The translations under genes were made by a program, and so were the position numbers. From Dietzia sp032248695 (GTDB lineage: Bacteria; Actinomycetota; Actinomycetes; Mycobacteriales; Mycobacteriaceae): a stretch of DNA of 64,000 bases. Location of the stretch: the NCBI RefSeq assembly GCF_032248695.1, contig NZ_JAVHXC010000002.1:310001-374000 (forward strand). Direction: 5' to 3'. A model generated the notes under the pieces. It worked only from the letters and a program-made list of their open reading frames with translations, ran no database searches and was not told where the DNA came from. This document shows, in pieces, positions 36,015-44,839 of this stretch (position 1 is its first letter; each line of letters opens with the position of its first letter).

Positions 36015-37805
36015 GTGAGCCATGACGAGTCGAGCGAGCGGACCGGACGGGTGCCCGGTGCGCCCACGCCGGTGGAGGGTCACGGTGGCTCGCACGCCAC
36101 GGCCGTCGCCGCAGCCCACGGGGTGCGCACGATGTTCACCCTCTCGGGCGCGCACGTGTTCCCCATGTACGACGCGGCGGAGAAGGAGGACCACGGCGTC
36201 GCCCTGCTGGACGTGCGACACGAGCAGACCGCCGCGTTCGCCGCCGAGGCCACCGGCAAGCTCACCCGCTCCCCCGGGCTGGCCGTGCTCACCGCCGGGC
36301 CGGGCGTCACCAACGGGGTCTCCGCGCTGGCGCAGGCGTCGTTCTCCGGCGCCCCCATGGTGGTGATCGGCGGGCGGGCCCCGGCCGGGCGCTGGGGCAC
36401 CGGCAGCCTCCAGGAGTTCGACCACGTGCCGGTCGTCGCGCCGGTGACCGTGTCCGCGGAGACGGCACGCGACACCGCCGACATCGCCGCGGCTACGCAC
36501 CGCGCGTTCACCGCCGCCCGCACCGCGCACCGCGGGCCGGCGTTCCTCGACGTGCACATGGACCACTTCTTCGACCGCAGTGCCTCGGTGCGGCCCGGGC
36601 CCGGGTACGCGGACGACGGCACGCCGCTCGGCCCGCCGCTCGGCTCGACCGGTGACTCGGAGGGCGCCTGGCCGGGCCGCCCCGCCGGCGCCGACCGCCT
36701 CCCCGACACCGACGCGGTCGACAGGATCGCCGACCTGCTGGTCCGGGCCGCGCGGCCGGTGCTCGTGCTGGGCTCGGACGTGTGGGCCGACGGCGCCGAG
36801 GACGCCGCGCTGCGGTGCGTGGAGACGCTCGGGCTGCCGGTGATCCCCAACGGGATGGGCCGCGGGATCGTGCCGGCCGGCCACCCGCTGCTCGTGGGCA
36901 AGGCCCGCGGCATGGCGTTCGGTACGGCCGACGTGGTGATCGTCGTGGGCACGCCCCTCGACTTCCGGCTCGGCTACGGGATGTTCGGCGGCAAGGAGGG
37001 CGCCACGCCCGCGACCGTGGTGCACATCGCCGACTCCCCCGCCCAGCTCAGCCATCACGCCTCGCCCGCCGTCGCGACCGCGGGGGACCTGGAGCTCGTG
37101 CTGGACGCGCTGATCGACTCCGTCGAACGCAGGCTCCGGACAGGCGCCGGCCGACCGGACTGGAGCGGGTGGGCGACGTCGCTGCGGGAGAAGGCCGAGG
37201 CCGCCCACGCCGCGGACCTCGAGCTGTTCTCCGCCGCCGCCGACCCGATCCACCCCGCGCGGATCTACGGCGAACTGCTGCCGCGGCTGGCCGAGGACGC
37301 GGTCGTGGTCGGCGACGGCGGCGATTTCGTCTCCTACGCCGGGAAGTTCATCGAACCCGCCCGCCCGGGAAACTGGCTCGACCCGGGGCCGTTCGGCTGC
37401 CTCGGGGCGGGACTGGGGGCGGCGATCGCGGCCCGGATCGCCCGTCCGTCCAGCCAGGTCGTGCTGCTGCTCGGCGACGGCGCCGCGGGGTTCTCGCTCA
37501 TCGACGTGGACACCCTCGTCCGGCACCGGCTCCCGGTGGTGATGGTGATGGGCAACAACGGCGCCTGGGGTCTGGAGAAGGGGCCGATGCAGATGCTGTA
37601 CGGCTACGACGTGATCGCCGACCTCGCGCCACGGACCCGCTACGACGAGGTGGTGCGCGCGCTCGGTGGCGCGGGCGAGATGGTCACCGACCCCGCGCAG
37701 ATCGGCCCCGCCCTGGACCGCGCGTTCGCCAGCGGCGTGCCGTACCTCGTGAACGTGGTGACCGACGTGGAGGCGATGTACCCGCGGTCGACGTTCGGGG
37801 TGTGA
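36015..37805 (+). CDS. Acetolactate synthase-like ThDP-dependent enzyme
   Basis: 596 aa with the three domains of the ThDP decarboxylase/lyase family. The catalytic Glu is in DVRHEQTAAFAAEA near residue 70. The middle domain binds a nucleotide (VLVLGSDVWADGAEDAALRC, VVIVVGTPLDFRLGYGMFG), and the ThDP/Mg motif GDGAAGFSLIDVDTL runs to MGNNGAWGLEK. It resembles IlvG-type or 2-hydroxyacyl-CoA lyase-type proteins; the true substrate cannot be fixed. AGGAGG precedes the GTG. It lies beside a citrate-type sensor pair. Confidence 0.85.
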   Translation: MSHDESSERTGRVPGAPTPVEGHGGSHATAVAAAHGVRTMFTLSGAHVFPMYDAAEKEDHGVALLDVRHEQTAAFAAEATGKLTRSPGLAVLTAGPGVTNGVSALAQASFSGAPMVVIGGRAPAGRWGTGSLQEFDHVPVVAPVTVSAETARDTADIAAATHRAFTAARTAHRGPAFLDVHMDHFFDRSASVRPGPGYADDGTPLGPPLGSTGDSEGAWPGRPAGADRLPDTDAVDRIADLLVRAARPVLVLGSDVWADGAEDAALRCVETLGLPVIPNGMGRGIVPAGHPLLVGKARGMAFGTADVVIVVGTPLDFRLGYGMFGGKEGATPATVVHIADSPAQLSHHASPAVATAGDLELVLDALIDSVERRLRTGAGRPDWSGWATSLREKAEAAHAADLELFSAAADPIHPARIYGELLPRLAEDAVVVGDGGDFVSYAGKFIEPARPGNWLDPGPFGCLGAGLGAAIAARIARPSSQVVLLLGDGAAGFSLIDVDTLVRHRLPVVMVMGNNGAWGLEKGPMQMLYGYDVIADLAPRTRYDEVVRALGGAGEMVTDPAQIGPALDRAFASGVPYLVNVVTDVEAMYPRSTFGV

Positions 37806-37864
37806 GCTTGGGGGGGTCCGCGCCGGGAGAGGCTCCAGCCCGGGGTGTGGGCCCGGCTGGCCCT

Positions 37865-38620
37865 TCAGAACACGACGAGTCGGTAGAGCAGCTCCGGGCG
37901 GCCCCGGCCCCCGTAGCGGTGCGAGACGTCGACGGCGCCGCTGCGGTGCAGGTGGTCCAGGTAGCGGCGCACGGTGGCGCGCGAGGCACCGCTGGCGCGC
38001 GCCACCTCCACCGCCGTGTGGCCGGCGCCGTCCTCGAGGGCTCCAAGCACCGCCGCCAGCGTGGGCTCGGCCAGCCCCTTGGGCAGGGGCGTCGGGGCGG
38101 GACCGGCCGGCTCCAGCCCGGTAGGGGCGGGCCGGGATCCGCGCCGGAGCAGGGCATCGATCTCGCCCTGGCCGAACGTGTCCAGCTCCTCCGGTGGCCC
38201 GGCGGCGATCTCGGCGCGGAAGCGCTCCAAGCGGTCGATCATCGCCGCCCGCGTGAACGGCTTGACCAGGTACCCCACGACCTGGCCGGACAGGGCCTGC
38301 CGCACGGTGACGCGGTCCCGCAGGGAGCTGACGACTATCACGCTGACCTGGCGCCGGGCCACGGTCCTGATCCGGTGCAGCACCTCGATGCCGCTGAACC
38401 CCGGCAAGCCGATGTCCAGGAGAACCAGGTCGATCCCGCCGCCGGCGACCCAGCCGACGGCCGCGTGTCCGTCGCCCACCGCGGCGGCGACGCTGAACCC
38501 GGGGACGGCCTCGACGTACCGGCTGTGCAGCCGCCGCGCGACCGGGTCGTCGTCGACGATCAGCGTCCGGATGCTGCGCTCACCCCGGCCCCCGTCGGGG
38601 CCCCGACTCGGTGTGGTCAC
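37865..38620 (-). CDS. CitB/DcuR-type response regulator
   Basis: 251 aa. The receiver domain shows DDD at 24-26 (IVDDDPVARRLHSRYV), phospho-acceptor Asp in VLLDIGLPGFSGIEVL near residue 69 and the Lys in VVGYLVKPF near 117. The C-terminal HTH (TAVEVARASGASRATVRRYLDHLHRSGAVDV) is of the CitB/DcuR class. GTG start overlaps the kinase stop. It probably activates tctCBA in response to a carboxylate. Confidence 0.93.
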   Translation of the reverse strand: MTTPSRGPDGGRGERSIRTLIVDDDPVARRLHSRYVEAVPGFSVAAAVGDGHAAVGWVAGGGIDLVLLDIGLPGFSGIEVLHRIRTVARRQVSVIVVSSLRDRVTVRQALSGQVVGYLVKPFTRAAMIDRLERFRAEIAAGPPEELDTFGQGEIDALLRRGSRPAPTGLEPAGPAPTPLPKGLAEPTLAAVLGALEDGAGHTAVEVARASGASRATVRRYLDHLHRSGAVDVSHRYGGRGRPELLYRLVVF

Positions 38621-39897
38621 GACCTGTCCTGTCCGCCCGGGCCGACGCGGGAGGCGGGCAGCCGCACGGTGAACAGCGCCCCGCCCCTCGAGGAGCGCCC
38701 GAGCTCGATCTCCCCGCCCCGGTCCCGCACGATCTGCCGGACCACCGCCAGGCCCACCCCGCGCGGCGCCGTCGCCCCGGACGTCTTGGTCGAGTACCCG
38801 TGCTCCATCACCGCCGCCATCATCTCCGCCTCCAGCCCGGGACCGTCGTCACCGACCGCCACCTCCGTCCCGAACTCGTCCGCGTGCACCAGAACCACGA
38901 CGTGCCCGCCGGGGCCGGCCGCCTCCGTCGCGTTCCGGACGAGGTTCGCGACCAGCGAGAGGTCGTCGTCGCCCAGCGTTCCGGCGCTCGTCGAGGTGAG
39001 CGGGTCGATCTCCACCCGCCCACCCTGCGAGCGGTACTCGGCACCGATCTCGCCCAGGACCGCCCGCAGTCGTGGATCCTCGACGGCGCCGTCGTCGCCA
39101 CCACCCGCCGAGCCGGTGATCGGGGCGAGCTCGCCGAGGTAGTCCAGCGCGGCGTCGATCTCGCCGCCCTCCACCAGCCCGTACACCGCGTGGATCCGGG
39201 TCCTGAACTCGTGCGTCTGCTCCCGCAGAGCCCTGGTGAGCCGGCGCTGCTCGTCCAGCTCGGCGTTCTCCGCCTCCAACCTGCGCACCCGGAACCCGAT
39301 CGCCCCGGACACCCCTGCGGCCCCGACCAGCCCCACCACCACCGCCAGCAGAACCCACGGGACCATGGCGTCGAGGCTGGACCGCAGGTCCTCGGTGATC
39401 TCGGACTCGAGCACCCCGACCGACGCCGCGCCGATCACCACGCCGTCGCGGTAGACCGGCACCTTGGCCCGCAGGGTCCGGCCGAGGGTCCCCTCCTCGG
39501 TACCGACGAACGTCTCGCCCGCCAGGACGCCCTCCGGGTCGGTGGAGACCGGCAGACCGCGCCTGTCCGGCTCCGGGTGGGTGATCCGGATGCCTTCGGC
39601 ATCGCTGATCACCACGTAGTCGACACCCGAGGCCTGACGGATCAGCTCGGCCACCGGCTGCAGCTGCTCCTCCGCGTCGCCCTCGCCGATCGAGTCGCGG
39701 ACCTGGTCGAGTTCGGCGAGGCTGGTGGCCACGGCGAGCACCCGCTCGGTCATGGCGTCCCGCACCTGCCGCTCCTGGACGCGGGACGCGGCGTAGACCG
39801 TCAGACCCACGCAGGTCAGCACCAGGGCGCACTGGATGAGCAGGACCACCACCAGGCGGAACCGCCTCCTGAGCAGCCACTCCGAGTACCGCGCCAT
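38617..39897 (-). CDS. CitA/DcuS-type sensor histidine kinase
   Basis: 426 aa. Two transmembrane helices (about 14-36 and 178-200) flank an extracytoplasmic PAS-like sensor with RVLAVATSLAELDQVRDSIGEG and VDYVVISDAEGIRITHP, the fold that binds citrate or C4-dicarboxylates in this class. The His box is QTHEFRTRIHAVYGL; the ATPase domain has NLVRNATEA, DDGPG and RGVGLAVVRQIV. I chose the ATG with GGAGGGG upstream. Divergent from tctC, so it likely senses the transported tricarboxylate. Confidence 0.93.
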   Translation of the reverse strand: MARYSEWLLRRRFRLVVVLLIQCALVLTCVGLTVYAASRVQERQVRDAMTERVLAVATSLAELDQVRDSIGEGDAEEQLQPVAELIRQASGVDYVVISDAEGIRITHPEPDRRGLPVSTDPEGVLAGETFVGTEEGTLGRTLRAKVPVYRDGVVIGAASVGVLESEITEDLRSSLDAMVPWVLLAVVVGLVGAAGVSGAIGFRVRRLEAENAELDEQRRLTRALREQTHEFRTRIHAVYGLVEGGEIDAALDYLGELAPITGSAGGGDDGAVEDPRLRAVLGEIGAEYRSQGGRVEIDPLTSTSAGTLGDDDLSLVANLVRNATEAAGPGGHVVVLVHADEFGTEVAVGDDGPGLEAEMMAAVMEHGYSTKTSGATAPRGVGLAVVRQIVRDRGGEIELGRSSRGGALFTVRLPASRVGPGGQDRS

Positions 39898-39944
39898 CTC
39901 CCCTCCGTCCCGTCCGACGCGCCCACCGCGGTGAGCATCAATGA

Positions 39945-39963
39945 GCACAAGCCGAGATTGTGC
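39945..39963. promoter_or_regulatory. Candidate operator in the kinase-tctC divergent region
   Basis: GCACAA-N7-TTGTGC, a perfect inverted repeat in the 148-bp gap between the sensor kinase and tctC. Position and symmetry suit the adjacent CitB-type regulator. Confidence 0.45.
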
Positions 39964-40045
39964 CCCACCTCACAGGAATCGGTTCCATGCTGGGCCGATC
40001 CCCGGGCCGACCATGTGCACCGGGCACCCGACATAAGGACCATCG

Positions 40046-41023
40046 ATGCGACAACACCTCTCCCGCGTCGTGACCCTGGTACTCGCCGCCGCGCTCGCCA
40101 CGGTCGCGGCGGTCGACGCCAGCGGATCAGGCGGTGGAGACAATCCACGAACACAACTGAACATCGTCGCACCCGCCGCCCCGGGCGGCGGGTGGGACAC
40201 CTTCGGCAGGGAGGCGCAGCAGGCCCTCATCTCGGGCGACATCGTCAACGCCGTTCGGGTCCGCAACGTCCCCGGCGCGGCCGGGACCATCGGCCTGACC
40301 CAGTTCGCCCAGCTCGCCGGGCGGACCGACTCGCTCCTCGTCACAGGCGGCGTGATGGTGGGCGGGGTGATCCTGCAGGACTCGGACGTCACGCTCCGCG
40401 ACACCACGCCGATCGCCCGCCTCGCCGACGACTACAACGCGCTCGTCGTGCCCGCGAACTCCCCCTTCCGGACCCTGGACGACTTCATGGCGGCGTGGGC
40501 GGACCATCCGGGGATGGCGATCGCCGGCGGCTCGCTGGGCAGTATCGACCATCTGCTGACCGGCATGCTGTCGGATGCGGCCGGGATCGACCCCGCCCAG
40601 ACCAACTACATCGCCTACGCCGGGGGTGGCGAGGTCGTCCGCGCCATGATCAGCGGGTCCGCGGTGGGCGCGATCTCCAGCTACAACGACTTCGCCGCCC
40701 AGATCGAGGCGGGCGAGCTGCGTGCCCTCGGCATCTCCTCCGCCACGCCGCTCGAGGAGATCCCCACCCCGACGTTCGTCGAGCAGGGCGTGGAGGTGTC
40801 CATGTCGAACTGGCGGGGGCTTGTCGCCCCACCCGAGATACCGGACGAGGTGCGGGACGAACTGATCGCGATCGTCACCGAGATGCGTGACACCGAGCAG
40901 TGGCGCAGCACCCTCGACCGCAACGACTGGACCGACGAGTTCATAGCCGGCGAGGAGTTCGAGGCATTCCTCGACACCGAGATCACCTCCACCGAAGAGA
41001 TCATCAGGGAGTTGGGTCAATGA
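40046..41023 (+). CDS. tctC: Tripartite tricarboxylate transporter substrate-binding protein TctC
   Basis: 325 aa exported binding protein. Signal peptide (RVVTLVLAAALATVAA) without a lipobox Cys. Family motifs: LNIVAPAAPGGGWDTFGREAQQAL, NVPGAAGTIG, and GGSLGSIDHLLTGML in the ligand cleft. It captures a di- or tricarboxylate outside the membrane and delivers it to TctAB. AAGGA precedes the ATG. Confidence 0.93.
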   Translation: MRQHLSRVVTLVLAAALATVAAVDASGSGGGDNPRTQLNIVAPAAPGGGWDTFGREAQQALISGDIVNAVRVRNVPGAAGTIGLTQFAQLAGRTDSLLVTGGVMVGGVILQDSDVTLRDTTPIARLADDYNALVVPANSPFRTLDDFMAAWADHPGMAIAGGSLGSIDHLLTGMLSDAAGIDPAQTNYIAYAGGGEVVRAMISGSAVGAISSYNDFAAQIEAGELRALGISSATPLEEIPTPTFVEQGVEVSMSNWRGLVAPPEIPDEVRDELIAIVTEMRDTEQWRSTLDRNDWTDEFIAGEEFEAFLDTEITSTEEIIRELGQ

Positions 41024-41751
41024 GTATCTCCACCACACCGGGGCGCACGGCGGACAGTCCCGCGCCGCCCGCGCACCGCGCGTCCGCGCGGGCCTGGTGG
41101 CGCGCGCGGACCGAACTGGGCTTCGCCGCCGGCATCCTGGCGATCGCGGTCTTCATGACGGTCCAGACCCTCCGGATGGAGGTCCCCGAGGGAGCGGGTA
41201 CCCCGGGGCCACAGTTCTTCCCCGGCCTGGTCGCCGGGTTCCTGCTGGTGGTCGGGGTGGCGCTGGCGATCAGCGTCATCCGCTCCCCACGACACACCAC
41301 CAGCGCGACATCGGGTCAGGTCTCGACCGACATGCTCGAGGACCTGGGCGCGATCGACCACGCGCAGCACGCCTCGCCTGAGGCCGGAGGCGGTGCGGAC
41401 CCCGCGGTGGCGGGCGGGCCCGCCACGGACGGCGACGCCGATCCCGACTCCGCTCCCGCCCAGACCCACGTGTCCCCCGACCCGGGGTACGTCCCCGTCG
41501 ACTACCGCACGACCGGGATCGTGCTGGCCGGCCTCGTGGGGTTCGCCCTGCTGCTGCAGCCCGTCGGATGGCTGGTCACCGCCAGCGCGCTGTTCTGGGT
41601 GGTCAGCCACGCGCTCGGCAGCAAGCGCCCCCTGTTCGATGTCGCCGTGTCGGTGATCGTCGCCTCCGTCATCCAGATCGCCTTCTCCGCCGGGCTCGGT
41701 CTGGGTCTTCCCCCCGGCATCCTGGAAGGAGTCCTGCCGTGGAACAACTGA
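41020..41751 (+). CDS. tctB: Tripartite tricarboxylate transporter small membrane subunit TctB
   Basis: 243 aa with four predicted transmembrane helices in two pairs: one near 34-50 and one near 66-86, then a long polar, Asp/Pro-rich segment of about 75 residues, then helices near 163-181 and 203-230. The polar insert is longer than in most TctB proteins. Overlaps tctC and tctA by a few bases. Confidence 0.88.
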   Translation: MSISTTPGRTADSPAPPAHRASARAWWRARTELGFAAGILAIAVFMTVQTLRMEVPEGAGTPGPQFFPGLVAGFLLVVGVALAISVIRSPRHTTSATSGQVSTDMLEDLGAIDHAQHASPEAGGGADPAVAGGPATDGDADPDSAPAQTHVSPDPGYVPVDYRTTGIVLAGLVGFALLLQPVGWLVTASALFWVVSHALGSKRPLFDVAVSVIVASVIQIAFSAGLGLGLPPGILEGVLPWNN

Positions 41752-43262
41752 GCCTTCTGGGCGAGGGCATGGCCGGGGTGCTGACCCCGATGAACCTCGC
41801 ACTGCTGGTGATCGGCGCCGTTCTCGGCACCGCCGTGGGCGTCCTGCCCGGGCTCGGGTCCGCGATGGCGGTCGCCCTGCTCCTGCCCGTCACCTTCACC
41901 CTGGACCCGACCGGCGCGTTCATCATGTTCGCCAGCATCTACTTCGGAGGTCTGTTCGGCGACTCGACCTCCGGGATCCTGCTCAACACCCCCGGGAACT
42001 CCTCGGCCATAGCCACGACGTTCGAGGGCCACAGGATGGCCCAGAACGGCCGCGCGGCCAAAGCCTTGGGGATCTCGGCGCTCGGCGCGTTCACCGGCGG
42101 CATGATCGCCTGCGCCTGCGTGGTCATGTTCTCCCCGTACCTGATCCTGCTGGCCCGGGCGTTCTCCTCGCCGGAGTACTTCGCGCTCGCCGTGTTCGCG
42201 TTCGTCGCCATCTCGGCGGTCGTGGCCGAGTCCGTCGTCCGGGGGCTCACCGCCCTCGGGTTGGGGCTCGCGTTCGCGCTGGTGGGCACGGATTCGATGA
42301 CCGGCACCGAACGCTTCACCATGGACAATCCTGCCCTGTTCGAGGGGATCTCGATCGTCGTCATCACCGTCGGCCTGCTCGCCCTCGGCGAGGTCCTGCA
42401 CCAGGCCTCGCGGATCCACCGCGAGACCCGGACCGGCGGACCGGTGAAGACCGAGGGCTCGCCGTTCCCCTCGCGCAAGGAGCTCCGGGAAGCCGTCCCC
42501 GCGTTCCTGCGCGGCACCGGGTTCGGCCTACCGTTCGGCGCCATCCCCGTGGGCGGGTCCGAGGTCCCGACCTTCCTCGCCTACGGCACGGAGAAGACGT
42601 TGGCCAAGCGGCGTCACGACCCGGACTTCGGGACCCGCGGCTCGATCCGGGGTGTGGCCGCGCCCGAGGCCGCCGGCAACGCCACCGCGGGCAGCGCCAT
42701 GGGCGCCCTGCTCGCGCTGGGGCTGCCCACCTCCGCGACCGCCGCGATGATGCTAGCCGCGTTCCAGCAATACGGGATGCAGCCCGGCCCCCTCCTGTTC
42801 GAGACGAGCGCCGCGCTGGTGTGGCCGCTGCTGGCCAGCCTGTTCGTCGGCCTGGTGATCCTGCTCGTCATCAACCTGCCGTTCGCGGCCGTCTGGGCGA
42901 AGCTGCTGCTGATACCCCGGCACTACCTCTACGCCGGGGTGACCGTCATCGCGATGCTCGGAACCTACGCGATCTCGTCCTCGACGCTGGACCTGTGGCT
43001 CGTGATCGCGATCGGCGTCCTGGGATTCCTCATGCGCTGGTTCTCGATCCCGCTCGCGCCGATCCTCATCGCGGCGATCCTTGGGCCGCTGGCGGAGATC
43101 GAGCTGCGCCGCTCGCTCGCCCAGTCCGAGGGCGATGTGACGATCCTGTTCTCCTCGACCATCACGATCGTGCTGTACGCGCTGCTGGCAGCGGCGGTGG
43201 CCGTGAGCATCATCCAGCACACCCGGCACCGTCGGCGCGCGAAGGAGAGCGTGTACGCATAA
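41739..43262 (+). CDS. tctA: Tripartite tricarboxylate transporter large permease TctA
   Basis: 507 aa, about 12 transmembrane helices. Hallmark motifs: VGVLPGLGSAMAVALLLPVTF, FGDSTSGILLNTPGNSSAIATTFEGHRMAQNGRAAKAL, and the second-half copy KRRHDPDFGTRGSIRGVAAPEAAGNATAGSAMGALLALGLPTSATAAMML. GTG start chosen for its AAGGAG 8 nt upstream. Two terminator-like hairpins follow. Confidence 0.95.
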   Translation: MEQLSLLGEGMAGVLTPMNLALLVIGAVLGTAVGVLPGLGSAMAVALLLPVTFTLDPTGAFIMFASIYFGGLFGDSTSGILLNTPGNSSAIATTFEGHRMAQNGRAAKALGISALGAFTGGMIACACVVMFSPYLILLARAFSSPEYFALAVFAFVAISAVVAESVVRGLTALGLGLAFALVGTDSMTGTERFTMDNPALFEGISIVVITVGLLALGEVLHQASRIHRETRTGGPVKTEGSPFPSRKELREAVPAFLRGTGFGLPFGAIPVGGSEVPTFLAYGTEKTLAKRRHDPDFGTRGSIRGVAAPEAAGNATAGSAMGALLALGLPTSATAAMMLAAFQQYGMQPGPLLFETSAALVWPLLASLFVGLVILLVINLPFAAVWAKLLLIPRHYLYAGVTVIAMLGTYAISSSTLDLWLVIAIGVLGFLMRWFSIPLAPILIAAILGPLAEIELRRSLAQSEGDVTILFSSTITIVLYALLAAAVAVSIIQHTRHRRRAKESVYA

Positions 43263-43266
43263 CGCT

Positions 43267-43297
43267 CACCCCCCACGGCCTCGGGCTGTGGGGGGTG
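43267..43297 (+). terminator. Hairpin after tctA
   Basis: Arms CACCCCCCAC (43267-43276) and GTGGGGGGTG (43288-43297) with an 11-nt loop, 4 bp after the tctA stop. Confidence 0.65.
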
Positions 43298-43356
43298 ACG
43301 TCCCCACAACCTCCGGCCGGGAATGACCCCCCGGAGACCCTGGGGGAACGAACGAC

Positions 43357-43389
43357 GAAAGCCGCCCGCGGAATCCGCGGGCGGCTTTC
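43357..43389. terminator. Bidirectional terminator between tctA and tRNA-Met
   Basis: Perfect 15-bp stem (GAAAGCCGCCCGCGG and its complement) with a 3-nt loop. The arm ends give short A and T runs on both sides, so it can stop transcription from tctA (+) and from the tRNA genes (-). Confidence 0.85.
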
Positions 43390-43395
43390 TCGGTG

Positions 43396-43469
43396 TACCG
43401 GTGGGGGGACTCGATCCCCCGACCTCACGATTATGAGTCGTGCGCTCTAACCAGCTGAGCTACACCGGC
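43396..43469 (-). tRNA. metT: tRNA-Met (anticodon CAT, probably elongator)
   Basis: GCCGGTG acceptor arm, D-arm TAGCTCAGCTGGTTAGAGC, anticodon loop CTCATAA in a five-base-pair stem, T-arm GGGGGATCGAGTCCCCC. The 3' CCA is not encoded. The G-C-rich acceptor with a G1:U72 pair suits an elongator rather than an initiator tRNA. Confidence 0.92.
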
Positions 43470-43510
43470 ATGCTCTGCTAGTCGGACGATCAGGTCGCCC
43501 GCACAGTGCG

Positions 43511-43583
43511 AGCCCCCTGTCGGAATCGAACCGACGACCTTTTCCTTACCATGGAAACGCTCTGCCGACTGAGCTAAGGGGGC
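43511..43583 (-). tRNA. thrT: tRNA-Thr (anticodon GGT)
   Basis: Acceptor GCCCCCT/AGGGGGC, anticodon loop ATGGTAA, T-arm GTCGGTTCGATTCCGAC. The 3' CCA is not encoded. It lies 41 bp upstream of tRNA-Met and was probably co-transcribed with it. Confidence 0.95.
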
Positions 43584-43714
43584 GGGCTGCGTAGGACTTC
43601 CGGTTTCCCGGCCGCTCTGCGCTGAAGCCTTTAGCAGATTACACACACGGCGGAACGCCGCACAAATCGGCCGGTGAGGGGGCTGATTTCCGGCGCCGCT
43701 GGCAGGATGGTCGG

Positions 43715-44437
43715 GTGCGCATCTCCGTGGTGATCCCCGTGCTCGACGACGCCCGTGAGCTCGAGGGCTGCCTGGCCGCTCTCACCGAGCAGACGCGAAC
43801 CCCGGACGAGGTCGTGGTGGTGGACAACGGCTGCTCGGACGACAGCGTCGCGGTGGCGCGGTCCGCAGGCGCCCGCGTGGTCGACGAGCCCGTGCGCGGG
43901 ATCCCCGCCGCCGCGGCCGCCGGGTACGACGCCGCGACGGGTGATGTCATCGCCCGCCTCGACGCCGACTCCCGACCCGGCCCGGACTGGGTGGCCCGTA
44001 TCGAGTTCGCGTTCGCCGCCGACCCCGAGCTGGTCGCGGTCTCGGGGCCGGGCGAGTTCATCGGCCTGTCCGGCTGGCGGGCCCGGGCGGCGAAGCTGCT
44101 CTACATGGACGCGTTCTTCCTGTCCGTCGGCTCCGCGATGGCCCACCCGGTGTTGTTCGGCTCGAACCTGGCGATGCGCCGCAGCGCGTGGGAGCGGGTC
44201 CGTGATGGGATCGACCGCACCGACCCCGAACTGCACGACGACATCGACCTGTCGTTCCAGTTCGGCGCCCGCGATCGGCTGTGGGTGGACCGGTCGCTCG
44301 CCGTGGGGATCTCGGCCCGGCCGTTCGACGACCCCGCGGCGATGCGTCGACGTTTCTCGCGGGCGTTCCGGACGATCTTCCGGAACTGGCGCACGAGCCC
44401 GCCGTCGCAGCGGTGGCTGGAGCGCGTCCAGCGCTGA
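43715..44437 (+). CDS. Family 2 glycosyltransferase
   Basis: 240 aa GT-A enzyme. N-terminal ISVVIPVLDDARELEGCLAAL, TRTPDEVVVVDNGCSDDSVAVA, and the metal-binding ARLDADSRPGPDW region are visible; HDDIDLSFQFGARDRLWVD supplies a possible base. No transmembrane helices. It is tail-to-tail with the carotenoid operon, so it might glucosylate the C50 carotenoid or a lipid; neither is shown by sequence. GTG start without a strong ribosome site. Confidence 0.85.
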   Translation: MRISVVIPVLDDARELEGCLAALTEQTRTPDEVVVVDNGCSDDSVAVARSAGARVVDEPVRGIPAAAAAGYDAATGDVIARLDADSRPGPDWVARIEFAFAADPELVAVSGPGEFIGLSGWRARAAKLLYMDAFFLSVGSAMAHPVLFGSNLAMRRSAWERVRDGIDRTDPELHDDIDLSFQFGARDRLWVDRSLAVGISARPFDDPAAMRRRFSRAFRTIFRNWRTSPPSQRWLERVQR

Positions 44438-44839
44438 GCTTATGCGCCGGGCGATCAGCGGACGCGCCGGGCGATCGGCGGGGCACCCGGACCGGCGGGA
44501 GCGAGCATCGAGCCAGCGCGACCCCCTCCGGTTACGCTGGCGCCCTGACCCGCGCTGGCTCAGTGCCCGCTCGAGCCGGGGTTGCGCTGCCGATATGGAC
44601 CACAGCCGCAGCGCGAGCCGCCGAGCCAGCGCATCTGGCGGCCGATACGCTGGCCCGCTGCTCGCCCGCCCCGCGGAGACGGCGATTCAACCGCAGCCAG
44701 CCCGCCCCGGCGCCGGAGTCAGCCGCAGCCCCGCCGAGGCGCCGGGCCCGGCCTCAGCCAGCCCGACGCCGAGCCCGCCGAACGCCGCGACGGCGCGGGC
44801 TCGCGGGCTCGCGGGCTCGCGGGCTCGCGGGCTCAGGGC
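44438..44839. repeat. Family B intergenic repeat in a convergent gap
   Basis: 402 bp without a gene. It contains a perfect 11-bp inverted repeat GAGCCAGCGCG (44510-44520) / CGCGCTGGCTC (44551-44561), TTACGCTGGCG between the arms, then GGGTTGCGCTG and ATGGACC. The same words occur in the same order at 56838-56920. The last 50 bp repeat GGGCTCGCGG about four times before the lbtBC stop. Confidence 0.8.

Noticed and set aside
38940..38975. Further DDD-encoding stretches (sensor kinase GDDDLS, lipid kinase TDDDLKA, SecE DRDDDV) as copies of the word
   Set aside because: They lack the G-run and the GAGGT end, and are explained by ordinary Asp codons.
43590..43714. A small gene between tRNA-Thr and the glycosyltransferase
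   Set aside because: No frame with a ribosome site and plausible composition; likely promoter space.
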